From NCBI GenBank assembly GCA_002413385.1, contig DHWW01000010.1, positions 1-10,591 on the forward strand: a stretch of 10,591 nucleotides of DNA, given 5' to 3'. Below the pieces are notes generated by a model. That model was not told the DNA's origin. It worked only from the letters and a program-made list of their open reading frames with translations, and did no database searches. The stretch's first letter is position 1, and every line of letters begins with the position of its first letter. This stretch comes from Granulicella sp. UBA5172 (GTDB lineage: Bacteria; Acidobacteriota; Terriglobia; Terriglobales; Acidobacteriaceae). This document shows positions 1 to 6,828 of the stretch, in pieces. Made by a program: the position numbers and the translations under genes.

Positions 1-13
1 GACCTTACGTCCA

Positions 14-38
14 AAAGTACCCGGGGGGAGGCCCCCCA
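14..38 (-). terminator. Possible terminator hairpin downstream of argS
   Basis: Six G (23-28) and six C (32-37) form a perfect 6-bp GC stem with a 3-base loop, 13 bases beyond the argS stop codon. Read on the minus strand, the stem is followed by GGGTACTTTT, so the T-run is short and offset. It could be a weak intrinsic terminator for the argS transcript, or part of a dispersed GC-rich intergenic element cut by the window edge. Confidence 0.4.
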
Positions 39-50
39 CCCTCTTCCGAA

Positions 51-2051
51 CTACATCGCGCTAGGCACCCGAATCCCCAACCACCCCAGCACTCGCACCA
101 ACTCCCGCCGAGCCACCGCCGCCGTAGCCAGCAGCAGCATCTTCCGAGCCTCATCCGTCTCCGTCAAAATATGATGCCGGTGATAAAAGTTATTGAACTG
201 CTGCGCCAGCACAAACGCATACCGCGCCAGCATCGCAGGCTCCGCCGCCGCAATCGCCTGCTCCAGCACCAGCGACAATCGCGAAGCCGTCAGCCACACC
301 TCCCACACGCTCGTCCCCTCTTCACCCTCCAGCATCCCCGCCAAATCCAGTAATGCAACACCAGCCAGCGCATCCTCCGCGCTCACTCCAGCTTTGCGGA
401 AAATATTCGCAGCACGCACCGCGGCATATTGCGCATACGGCCCGGTCTCGCCGTCAAACGCCAGCGCATCCTGGTAGTCAAACGCGATGATCGTATTCCG
501 CGTAAACCGCAGCAGGAAGAACCGCAACGAGCCCACGCCGATCGCTTCGGCAATCTCCGCGCGCTCTATCTCTTCCAACTCCGGATGCCGCGCATCTACT
601 TCTTTCCGCGCCGCGGCAATCATGCGATCGATCAGGTCATCAGCCTTCACCCCAAAGCCTTTGCGACCACTCACCTCGATAAAATTCCTGGCTTTGTCTT
701 CCTCGCTCAGCACATACCCAAGGTCCTCTGCCGTCCGCGCCGTCAACCCCACAAACGCATAATTCAAATGCGTATAACGGTCCGCCTCGGCAGCATATCC
801 CAGCGCCCGCAAAGCCTCTTTCACCTGCGTCTGCGGATCGTCCTGCCGCGAATCGATCACGTTATAGATTGCATCCGCATGCCCGTAGCTCGGATGCGGG
901 TCCTCGCCATGCACCGTCGAAATCCAGCACGCATGCGTCGCATACTCGTGAAACTTCGCGTACCCAAAATCCTTCCCCAACAGACCGTACTTCCACAGAT
1001 GGTACGCAATGTCTTTCCCGACATACGTCACCGTCCCATTCGACCGCACCAGGATCTTCGCGTCCTCATCCGGTCCACCCTCCACCAACTCCACGCCCGC
1101 CGCCTCGGAGATCGCCCGCCGCATCACCCAGCAGTCTTTATTCTTCCCCGCTGTCTCCAGATACAGCACGCCCTTCTCCACCATCAACGCGCGCGCGGTC
1201 TCCCAGAAATGCAGGTGCAGAATCTCACTCTCTCGCGGCAGGAAATCATACTCAATCCCCAGCCGCTCCATCGTCTCCAAATGCCGGCGCAGCACGCCGC
1301 TCGCAATCGCCTCTGCAATCTCGGCCGTGTCATTCCCTCCAGCCTCGATCGCATGCAGCGTATCCAACCGCAACTGCTTCCGAGCCGCAGCCTGCGACGG
1401 ATCCGCCTCATACCAGAGCGACACCGCCGCATACAAATCCCAGCACGCATAATCCAGCCGGGTATTCGTCTCGATCAGGTCTGACAGCCAACCTCGCACA
1501 TCATCCAGCGACATCCCCTTCAACGCCGTAATCGCGACAACGATATCGGCCACCTGCACGCCCGTGTTGTCGATGTAATTCTGCACCCCGGTCTCCCACC
1601 CCGGCTTGTACTCATCTTTCTTCAGCATCCGTGCAAAGCTGTCGCCAAGAATCGCATTCCGCAGATGCCCCACATGCGCAGCCTTGTTCGGATTGATGCT
1701 CGTATGCTCGACCAGCCTGAACCCACCGCCGCCCACAACGGCATGTTCATCCGCCGCCATGCGCTCCACCATCGCAGCGCGATCGAGCTTTACATTCAGA
1801 TAACCCGCCCCCGCAATCTCCACCGACGCCACACCCGGAGTCTCTGCCAGCGCAGCCTGCAACTCCTGCGCAATCGCTCGTGGCGCCTTCTTCAAACGCT
1901 TCGCCAACTCAAACGCCACCGGCGACGCCATCTCGCCGAACTCGATCTTCGGAGGCAACTCCACTACCAGGTTCGCAAGCGCAATCTCGTACCGCTCCAT
2001 CAGGAGCGCCTCAATCCGCGTCTGCAACTGCAACTGCAAAATCCTATACAT
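51..2051 (-). CDS. argS: Arginyl-tRNA synthetase (class I aminoacyl-tRNA synthetase)
   Basis: This cytoplasmic enzyme charges tRNA-Arg with arginine using ATP. The 666-residue product shows an N-terminal ArgRS additional domain (about 1-95) with the PPKIEFGEMASPVAFELAK stretch. The class I HIGH signature is HVGH at 126-129, preceded by the family-typical NPNKAAH. A KMSKS-equivalent loop, VSGRKGFGVKADDL, lies at 460-473, and ETGPYAQYAAVRA at 535-547 leads into the anticodon-binding DALR domain, which contains FNNFYHRHHIL at 619-629. It is longer than many bacterial ArgRS (about 550-600), with the extra length in the middle. The first Met is chosen because the additional domain begins immediately after it; a later Met at residue 18 would cut that domain. 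It lies 36 bases after the upstream membrane-protein gene, so co-transcription is likely. No frameshift or missing motif was seen. Confidence 0.97.
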   Translation of the reverse strand: MYRILQLQLQTRIEALLMERYEIALANLVVELPPKIEFGEMASPVAFELAKRLKKAPRAIAQELQAALAETPGVASVEIAGAGYLNVKLDRAAMVERMAADEHAVVGGGGFRLVEHTSINPNKAAHVGHLRNAILGDSFARMLKKDEYKPGWETGVQNYIDNTGVQVADIVVAITALKGMSLDDVRGWLSDLIETNTRLDYACWDLYAAVSLWYEADPSQAAARKQLRLDTLHAIEAGGNDTAEIAEAIASGVLRRHLETMERLGIEYDFLPRESEILHLHFWETARALMVEKGVLYLETAGKNKDCWVMRRAISEAAGVELVEGGPDEDAKILVRSNGTVTYVGKDIAYHLWKYGLLGKDFGYAKFHEYATHACWISTVHGEDPHPSYGHADAIYNVIDSRQDDPQTQVKEALRALGYAAEADRYTHLNYAFVGLTARTAEDLGYVLSEEDKARNFIEVSGRKGFGVKADDLIDRMIAAARKEVDARHPELEEIERAEIAEAIGVGSLRFFLLRFTRNTIIAFDYQDALAFDGETGPYAQYAAVRAANIFRKAGVSAEDALAGVALLDLAGMLEGEEGTSVWEVWLTASRLSLVLEQAIAAAEPAMLARYAFVLAQQFNNFYHRHHILTETDEARKMLLLATAAVARRELVRVLGWLGIRVPSAM

Positions 2052-2087
2052 TGTCTTTACCTAATCCCTGTTCCCAAATCTCTGCCT

Positions 2088-3110
2088 CTACGGCATCTCC
2101 GCAGGCAGCGTATCAATCTCTTCCAGCAACGTCTTGCGCCGTGCCTGGTGCAGCCGGTGTACAAAGAACATCGCACCGCCCACACTCGTAATCGTCACCA
2201 GCAGCCAGGCATGAATCAGCAACCCAAATAGTCCCGCCATCGACGGCGCAACGAAGTGAAGCCGCAGCGCATTCTGGCACGCCCACTCGAATGGCCCGAT
2301 ACCCCCCGGAGCACTCGGCACCAGGAACGCAAAGTTCGCCAGCGACACCGTCTGCAGAGGAGCTCCCCAATCGAGCTGCGCCCCCATCGCCGTATGGATT
2401 CCAATCATCCGCATCGCCGAAAGATACAGCAGTCCCTCGCACAACCAGATCACCAGGCTCAGGCAGAACAGCCACACCATACCCACAATCCCAATCTGCC
2501 GAATCGCGTCCAGCGCCAGCAGTAACCAGTGTTCAACCTTCCCCACCTTCGCCGGTAGCTTGGCAAACAATGCCTTGATCGGCTGCACCAGCGCGCGCGC
2601 CCCTACCACCATCACAATCAGTCCGCCGCCCGAAATTCCCAGCAGCGTTTTCACCAGCAACCGCGTCTTTGGCGGCAGGCCCTTGCCCGTGTGAACCGTC
2701 ACCACCAGCAGCAGCACCAGCGCAAAGATGTCCAGCAGCTTCTCCAGAATCACCGTACTCAAAATCACCGAAGGCGACGCATTCAGATCCGGTGCATACG
2801 TGAAAATCCTCATGACGTCGCCAATCCGCAGCGGCAGAATATTGTTCGCCGCCAGCGAAATGATCAGCACGCGGAAGCACGTTCTCAGCCGCGAGCCCGC
2901 ACTGCGCATCATCCGCCACCAACGGTACGACCTCAGCCAGTAACTCGCACACGTCCCCGCCGCCAGCCCCACAATCCAAACCGGCGCCACCAGGCGAATG
3001 CTCTCCAGCACCGCCAGCTTGAAGCCGCGAAACGTCCACCACAGGAAAAACGCGCTGATGATCAACCCCGGCAGCGTCTTCAGCAGGCCCATACGATGCT
3101 CGCGCGTCAC
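2088..3110 (-). CDS. UPF0104/AglD2-like integral membrane protein (lysylphosphatidylglycerol synthase TM-region family)
   Basis: This is a 340-residue inner-membrane protein with about 7-8 hydrophobic segments. It matches the flippase-like family that shares the membrane domain of MprF. Visible family signatures are the basic-aromatic WLRSYRWWRMM (58-68), NNILPLRIGDVMR (89-101), EKLLD (123-127) and the glycine-rich VPSAPGGIGPFEWA (264-277). The family is linked to lipid or lipid-linked substrate movement in cell-envelope synthesis; the substrate here is unknown. I choose GTG at 3110 because GAGG lies 8 bases upstream, and because the start overlaps the stop of a short upstream ORF (GTGA). The ATG at 3092 (MGLLKTLPG) is the alternative and has a weaker ribosome site. 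The frame stays open further upstream to 3386, but that part is charged, non-hydrophobic and overlaps the divergent gene, so it is not coding. argS follows after 36 bases. Confidence 0.88.
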   Translation of the reverse strand: MTREHRMGLLKTLPGLIISAFFLWWTFRGFKLAVLESIRLVAPVWIVGLAAGTCASYWLRSYRWWRMMRSAGSRLRTCFRVLIISLAANNILPLRIGDVMRIFTYAPDLNASPSVILSTVILEKLLDIFALVLLLVVTVHTGKGLPPKTRLLVKTLLGISGGGLIVMVVGARALVQPIKALFAKLPAKVGKVEHWLLLALDAIRQIGIVGMVWLFCLSLVIWLCEGLLYLSAMRMIGIHTAMGAQLDWGAPLQTVSLANFAFLVPSAPGGIGPFEWACQNALRLHFVAPSMAGLFGLLIHAWLLVTITSVGGAMFFVHRLHQARRKTLLEEIDTLPAEMP

Positions 3111-3172
3111 AGGCTCTGCCTCGCGCGGAACACACTGGTCATCCCGAACTTCCTTGATTTGTCTTGGCTCAT
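3107..3172 (-). CDS. Possible 21-residue leader peptide, overlapping the membrane-protein start
   Basis: A short ORF begins with ATG at 3172, with AAGGA 7 bases upstream, and ends with TGA at 3109-3107. The TGA overlaps the GTG start of the downstream membrane protein as GTGA, the usual layout for translational coupling. The peptide begins MSQDKSRKFGMTSVF, is basic and has no membrane segment. A -10-like TACAAT on the minus strand (3186-3191) would place the transcript start so close to this ATG that the AAGGA would not be transcribed, so promoter and ribosome site cannot both be right. It may be a chance ORF. Confidence 0.3.
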   Translation of the reverse strand: MSQDKSRKFGMTSVFRARQSL

Positions 3173-3218
3173 CGTTTCGTCCTTCATTGTATCGTCCGGA
3201 GGCCGCTAAACTGTCTGC

Positions 3219-4865
3219 ATGCACCCCGCCGCCGTGCGCTCTCCTGCAACCGTCCCCGCCCAACCCGCGCCCTGGCAAAACTCGCTCTGGCTCGTACTGA
3301 TCACAGCCCTCGCTCTCTTCACCCTGCTCCTCCAGGGCTATCACCCGCTCGCAGAGGACGGCGGACTCTACGTCGCCGGAGTCCAATACACCCTCGACCC
3401 CGCCCTATTCCCTCACTACACCCTCTTCGTCACCGAGCACCTCCACTTCTCTGTCTTCGCCCCCACCCTCGCCTTCCTCGTCCACCTCACCCACCTCTCC
3501 CTCGCCTGGGTCCTGCTCCTTACCAACCTCCTCAGCCTCTGGCTCACCTTCATCGCAGCGCACAAAATCCTCCGTCGCACCATCTCGAACGAAACCGCGC
3601 AGCTCGCCGCCCTCTGCCTCTTAGCCACCTTCTGGACACTGCCCATCGCCGGCACTTCCCTGCTCCTCATGGACCCCTACGTCACCGGACGCAGCCTCTC
3701 CACCCCACTCTCGCTGCTTGCCGTGGCCTTCGCGCTCGACCCGTGGCCCTCGCTCAACCGGGCAACACTCCGGGTGCCCCATCTTCGCGACGGCTTTATC
3801 GTCGCTAAGGTGGGCTCACCCCTGCCGTGCGCTCTCTGCCTCATCCTCGCCGCGCTCTTCCATCCCCTGATGGCCGCCTACGCCTTCGGCTTCATCCTTA
3901 TCCTGCGCCTCACCCGCCTCCGTCAGCGACACCTCGCCTACGCACTCCTCACCCTCTCCGCCCTCGCTCTCGCCGCCGTGCTCCACGCCCTCGCGCCCCA
4001 CGAATCCCCCGCAATCATCGCCGCCGAAATGTCCCGCTACTACTGGTTCCTCTCCCAGTGGCAATGGTTCGAACTCCTCGGTCTCGCCGGCCCCCTCGCC
4101 GTCCTTGCCATGCTCCTGCGCCACTTCCGCAAACAATCCACCACCCTCAACAACACCGCAGCAAACCTCTGCCGCGCCAACATCGCCATCGGCTGCATCG
4201 CCATCCTCATCGTCCTGTTCTTCGCGCACGAAAGCTCCCCCACCCATCTCGTCGCTCGTATGCAGCCACTCCGCGTCTTCCTGCTTATCTACGCGATCAT
4301 GACGCTGCTACTCGGGGCAACCCTCACCCAACTCGCCCTCGAAGCTCGCCAGCGCCAGCGCTCCAACACTGCCCATCTCGCGCTCGCAACCCTTCCCGTC
4401 CTCATCCTTCTCGCGCTCGCAGCCACCATGTTCACCGTGCAGCGCAACACCTTCCCTGCCTCAAACCACCTCGAACTCCCCTGGCTCACCCCGCGCAACC
4501 CATGGTCCCGCGCCTTCCTGTGGGCCCGCGACAACACCCCCAACGACGCTCTCTTCGCCCTCGATGCAAAGTACGTCAACGAAGATGGCGAAGACGCCCA
4601 GACCTTCCGCGCCACGGCTCTCCGCAGCGCCCTACCCGACTTCTCCAAGGACGGCGGAGAAGCAGCCATCACTCCCGCCCTCGCCGAACAGTGGCAACAG
4701 GGAGCCACCGCCCAGATCAACCTCTCCACCGAATCCGACAACCTCCGCGACGCCCGCCTTCTGCCCCTCGGCGTCACCTGGATGGTCCTCCACTCCACCG
4801 CATCCACCGCACACCCCTGCCCCTACAACAACGGAACCATCAAAGTCTGCCGTCTCGCGCCCTGA
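3219..4865 (+). CDS. Polytopic membrane protein with GT-C-like architecture, function unknown
   Basis: The 548-residue product has roughly 10-11 hydrophobic segments (about 22-39, 79-113, 126-150, 160-173, 204-229, 238-257, 286-301, 322-337, 352-370, 386-404), followed by a soluble domain of about 140 residues. An acidic motif, LAEDGGLYVAG (44-54), sits in the first loop after TM1, where GT-C glycosyltransferases carry their metal-binding acidic residues. This is only an architectural resemblance, as no specific family signature was recognised. HPLMAAYAF (215-223) and the C-terminal ALFALDAKYVNEDGEDAQTF (444-463) look conserved-type. Residues 185-203 are encoded by a REP-like palindrome, in a loop between two membrane segments. 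The gene diverges from the UPF0104 protein across about 108 bases. The ATG at 3219 precedes TM1 directly; GGAGG lies 16 bases upstream, too far to act well. Codons are strongly C-ending. Confidence 0.8.
   Translation: MHPAAVRSPATVPAQPAPWQNSLWLVLITALALFTLLLQGYHPLAEDGGLYVAGVQYTLDPALFPHYTLFVTEHLHFSVFAPTLAFLVHLTHLSLAWVLLLTNLLSLWLTFIAAHKILRRTISNETAQLAALCLLATFWTLPIAGTSLLLMDPYVTGRSLSTPLSLLAVAFALDPWPSLNRATLRVPHLRDGFIVAKVGSPLPCALCLILAALFHPLMAAYAFGFILILRLTRLRQRHLAYALLTLSALALAAVLHALAPHESPAIIAAEMSRYYWFLSQWQWFELLGLAGPLAVLAMLLRHFRKQSTTLNNTAANLCRANIAIGCIAILIVLFFAHESSPTHLVARMQPLRVFLLIYAIMTLLLGATLTQLALEARQRQRSNTAHLALATLPVLILLALAATMFTVQRNTFPASNHLELPWLTPRNPWSRAFLWARDNTPNDALFALDAKYVNEDGEDAQTFRATALRSALPDFSKDGGEAAITPALAEQWQQGATAQINLSTESDNLRDARLLPLGVTWMVLHSTASTAHPCPYNNGTIKVCRLAP
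3772..3821. repeat. REP-like imperfect palindrome inside a coding sequence
   Basis: Left arm 3772-3792 and right arm 3800-3821 are inverted copies around a 7-base loop (GCTTTAT). Eighteen of 21 positions pair, one more is a G-T wobble, and there is a single bulge. The innermost 6 bp (GCGACG/CGTCGC) and the outermost 5 bp (GGGTG/CACCC) are perfect. It is read in frame as RVPHLRDGFIVAKVGSPLP. The core CCCATCTTCGCGACGG resembles, from memory, dispersed palindromes of acidobacterial genomes; this was not verified here. Confidence 0.75.
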
Positions 4866-4913
4866 CATCCATACCGTGGAAATCCCCTCTTCGTGCTACC
4901 TTAATCAAGGAGC

Positions 4914-4989
4914 GAGCGGGTAGCTCAGTTGGTAGAGCATCGCCCTTTTAAGGCGTTGGTCCTGGGTTCGAGCCCCAGCCCGCTCACCA
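4914..4989 (+). tRNA. tRNA-Lys (anticodon TTT), CCA encoded
   Basis: A full cloverleaf can be drawn. The acceptor stem GAGCGGG/CCCGCTC is perfect (4914-4920 with 4979-4985), followed by discriminator A4986 and encoded CCA 4987-4989. The D arm is GCTC/GAGC with loop AGTTGGTA. The anticodon loop CTTTTAA (4945-4951) has TTT at 4947-4949, and the T arm is CTGGG/CCCAG with loop TTCGAGC. In the anticodon stem the outermost pair (positions 27-43, T4940 and T4956) is mismatched; the other four pair. It decodes AAA/AAG lysine codons. An extended -10-like TGCTACCTT (4894-4902) lies just upstream, with no clear -35. Confidence 0.97.
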
Positions 4990-5014
4990 CAAACCTATTT
5001 TTTATCATCGTGTT

Positions 5015-5049
5015 ACGGGAGGCTCTATATGACGCCTCCCGTCGTTTTA
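5015..5049 (+). terminator. Intrinsic terminator of tRNA-Lys
   Basis: A perfect 9-bp stem, ACGGGAGGC (5015-5023) with GCCTCCCGT (5034-5042), and a 10-base loop are followed by CGTTTTAT. It starts 25 bases after the tRNA 3' end, so it most simply ends the tRNA transcript. The stem also faces the imuA remnant that arrives from the other side, but on the minus strand no T-run follows it directly. Confidence 0.8.
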
Positions 5050-5104
5050 TCGGCGGGGATACAAAAGGGATATGTAACACATGTTGTCTGGCTGCTATTC
5101 TTTG

Positions 5105-5770
5105 CTACACCAAACCCCACTTAGGAGGAATGGTCACGGATTTCATGCGTGGATGCTTTTCGCCTATTGTTCGCCTATAGTAGGACATGGGCGGTGAGCG
5201 AGGTTCAACCACACTGCAGAGGCTAGCAGGCAAAATCTGCGCTAGGGTTTCCGCCTTTTGAACAAGCATCCTCTCCAATGCCCGGTCTATACCCTTTATC
5301 TCGGTGCGTGGGTGGCGAATGCCGTGGTGCTGCGTCGATCTATCCGCAGCGTCATTCGGGCTAGGCGTGCCGACTCTCCCGGTCGGGCCGGGTTGGGTGG
5401 GGTTCGGTCTCTGCACCTGCACGTCCGAAAAACGTACCCAAAGAAGGTTCTTGAGTCGCACTCCAGCGGCGGCGGCGCTCCTCGCGTCGAGGCTGTCGCT
5501 CACGTCGATATAGGCGCAGGCCGAATCGACGGTCGCCTCACTCAGTACGGACAGAGCCAGCGATGTCCGCCCCGCCGAGGTGGGGCCGGTAAACTCGCAA
5601 ATGCCACCAATAGGCAATCCGCCACCCAACAGGGTATTTACGGCCTCATTCCTAATCGGGAGAAGCCGGGGCGCCTGAACGGCCTGGGGCGATAAGGCGG
5701 CGGGAATCCGAGACGCGAGGCTGCTCTCGATCTCCTGCTTCAACGCCGCACTTCTGGATTGCATCGCCAT
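5105..5770 (-). pseudogene. imuA: 3'-truncated imuA-like gene (RecA-fold, SOS mutagenesis cassette)
   Basis: The 221-residue frame matches the N-terminal part of ImuA-type RecA paralogues, which work with ImuB and DnaE2 in damage-induced translesion synthesis. Visible parts are ALSPQAV...LLGGGLPIGGICEFTG (26-61), the degenerate P-loop GPTSAGRT (62-69), the RecA-like YIDVSDSLDARSAAAAGV (87-104), LLWVR (109-113) and a linker with HPRTEIKG (153-160). After about residue 190 the family match stops. The segment with the second nucleotide-binding half (the expected RIDQALRATDLLL- and IVLDM-type motifs) is absent, and so are imuB and dnaE2. The family is usually over 300 residues. The start may be Met3 (5764) rather than Met1 (5770), because 5764 has the same 10-base spacing from the upstream operator as the second operator has from its own ATG. 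It is probably non-functional. Assignment is from recalled family patterns. Confidence 0.72.
5157..5175 (-). promoter_or_regulatory. Direct-repeat operator, copy 2 (possible LexA/SOS box)
   Basis: On the plus strand this reads TTTTCGCCTATTGTTCGCC, a direct repeat TTCGCC-N5-TTCGCC with an 11-bp period, about one helical turn. It matches the copy upstream of imuA at 17 of 19 positions. On the minus strand a -10-like TACTAT (5177-5182) abuts it, and an ATG (5146) follows exactly 10 bases later. That ATG opens only a 13-codon frame (MKSVTIPPKWGLV). The copy lies inside the residual imuA frame, beyond the point where imuA homology ends. Confidence 0.5.
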
Positions 5771-5774
5771 TATG

Positions 5775-5793
5775 TTTTCGCCTTTTGTTCACC
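5775..5793 (-). promoter_or_regulatory. Direct-repeat operator upstream of imuA, copy 1 (possible LexA/SOS box)
   Basis: The plus-strand sequence TTTTCGCCTTTTGTTCACC contains TTCGCC-N5-TTCACC with an 11-bp period. Written as TTTC-N7-GTTC, it is one base from the alphaproteobacterial LexA site GTTC-N7-GTTC. It lies immediately upstream of the imuA start (10 bases before ATG 5764). imuA cassettes are known SOS genes, so LexA control is a reasonable inference. The LexA motif of this organism is not known to me. Confidence 0.5.
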
Positions 5794-6066
5794 ACTGCAA
5801 CCCCAGAATACTCCCGACTCCAGGGCGCAAGTCAAACATGCACAGGAGGTCGTGCAGCCAAAGAAAAGACCTAAAGCGGGTTTTCCTGAAAGGACAGGTA
5901 TTTTCAGAGTGCAGACAATCCGATAGCGCTCACGAGATTGGCGTCTTTCGCTGACTCATTCGTATCTGGATGAAATTGCGGTGACAATCCAGAAGTGGAC
6001 GAGTGCATCGGCCTGTTCTCACCAACTGAGATTGTGGGGCAGCAGAATTAGTAAAAGCATGCCCCG
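5794..6066. other. Gene-free stretch, probably decayed sequence
   Basis: Translation on both strands gives only short frames without family patterns or credible ribosome sites. There is a small inverted repeat, CCTGAAAGGACAGG, around 5887-5900. No tRNA, terminator or repeat copy was found. It separates two pseudogenes and probably holds degraded coding sequence that is no longer recognisable. Confidence 0.5.
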
Positions 6067-6666
6067 TTATAGGGAGGATCGATGAGTTTCTTCTTTGCCC
6101 CGGAAGAGGCCACCGCCCCGAGTGGAGCTGAAGCTGACGTCCGTTGCCGAAGCAGAAGCAATGTTCATTTTATCTGTGATTGCAGCAAGCTTGCTCGGTC
6201 TCATGATCCACATAATCTGATGGATGCCTTGGTCGGAAGCGTCAGTCGTCACAAGCCCAACCCCTTCACCATTACGAGATATCAGCATGGATGCCTGCCC
6301 GTTCGCCTCGACCCAGGTGAGTGTCACGCCCTTCCAGAAACGTGAAGATAAAGCGGCGATGAACTTAGCAACGCGCTCGCGGCCGGCAACTGGGACACGA
6401 GCCGCCCGCACAAGTCCGCCGCCATCGAGTAAGAGACAACATCCTCCGCAAAAAGCCCTTCCTGCGCAACCAGATCGCCCTTTTGGGCAGCGCCGATAAA
6501 AGCCTCCCCGCCTTTGTTCGCCCGGGCTGACGGGCGTCGGTCGGCCACCTGCGATGTGCTTGCGGGCTCGGGAGACGAGTTGACGACTATTTGCTTCAAC
6601 GATCTGTAGGATGTCCGCGATCTGGCGGTAGGAGTAATCAAATGCTTCGCGCAGAACGTAAGTCGG
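6067..6666 (-). pseudogene. Broken ECF41-type sigma factor (region 4 plus SnoaL-like domain)
   Basis: ECF41 sigma factors join an extracytoplasmic-function sigma module to a C-terminal SnoaL-like domain that modulates activity. Reading on the minus strand from about 6660, YVLREAFDYSYRQIADILQ and EANSRQLVSRARKHI match sigma region 4 (helix-turn-helix). A segment in another frame, EAFIGAAQKGDLVAQEGLFA and EDVVSYS (about 6505-6430), matches the start of the SnoaL-like domain. The first frame then resumes with DGGGLVRAARVPVAGRERVAKFIA and continues to IMWIMRPSKLAAI near the domain end. Two compensating indels, near 6510 and 6430, are therefore needed. Sigma region 2 and any start codon are missing; a TGA (6669-6667) lies directly upstream. 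About 28 residues follow the normal C-terminus before the stop. It is inactive as it stands. Confidence 0.75.
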
Positions 6667-6758
6667 TCAACCCTGGATGTTCCTCGGGGCGGCGTCCCAG
6701 GGGCCGATAGACATTTCAAGGGGATTCGACTGAGGAATGTCTATATCATTGCGGATGC

Positions 6759-6777
6759 GCCGGACTCCCGGTCCGGC
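6759..6777. repeat. Perfect hairpin upstream of the GH31 gene
   Basis: GCCGGAC (6759-6765) and GTCCGGC (6771-6777) form a 7-bp GC-rich stem with loop TCCCG. No T-run follows on either strand, so it is not an obvious terminator. It lies about 95 bases before the GH31 start, at the edge between the decayed region and the glycosidase gene. Confidence 0.5.
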
Positions 6778-6794
6778 TTCGTATGCGACGACTC

Positions 6795-6828
6795 ACACAT
6801 GGCATGAGGTCGCGGCCCCGGCATGTGT
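6795..6828. repeat. Inverted repeat in the GH31 upstream region
   Basis: ACACATG (6795-6801) and CATGTGT (6822-6828) are perfect 7-base inverted copies separated by 20 bases. The centre-to-centre distance of about 27 bases and the place 40-75 bases before the GH31 ATG would suit an operator. The regulator is unknown and a chance match is possible. A -10-like TAAGAT (6836-6841) follows, without a clear -35. Confidence 0.35.

Noticed and set aside
429..1484. Long plus-strand open frame of about 351 codons opposite argS
   Set aside because: It is an antisense shadow of a highly conserved gene: very rich in Arg, His, Pro and Gln, without family motifs or a ribosome site.
3111..3386. N-terminal extension of the UPF0104 protein upstream to 3386
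   Set aside because: The extra residues are charged and Gly/Arg-rich, unlike the family, and they overlap the 5' end of the divergent membrane protein gene.
4962..4989. Possible attachment site: tRNA-Lys 3' end as integration target
   Set aside because: I looked for a second copy of the T-arm and acceptor end to the right and found none in the window; no integrase is present.
4929..5180. Short plus-strand frame running through the tRNA-Lys gene and its terminator
   Set aside because: It overlaps a clear tRNA and hairpin terminator and has no ribosome site or recognisable protein pattern.
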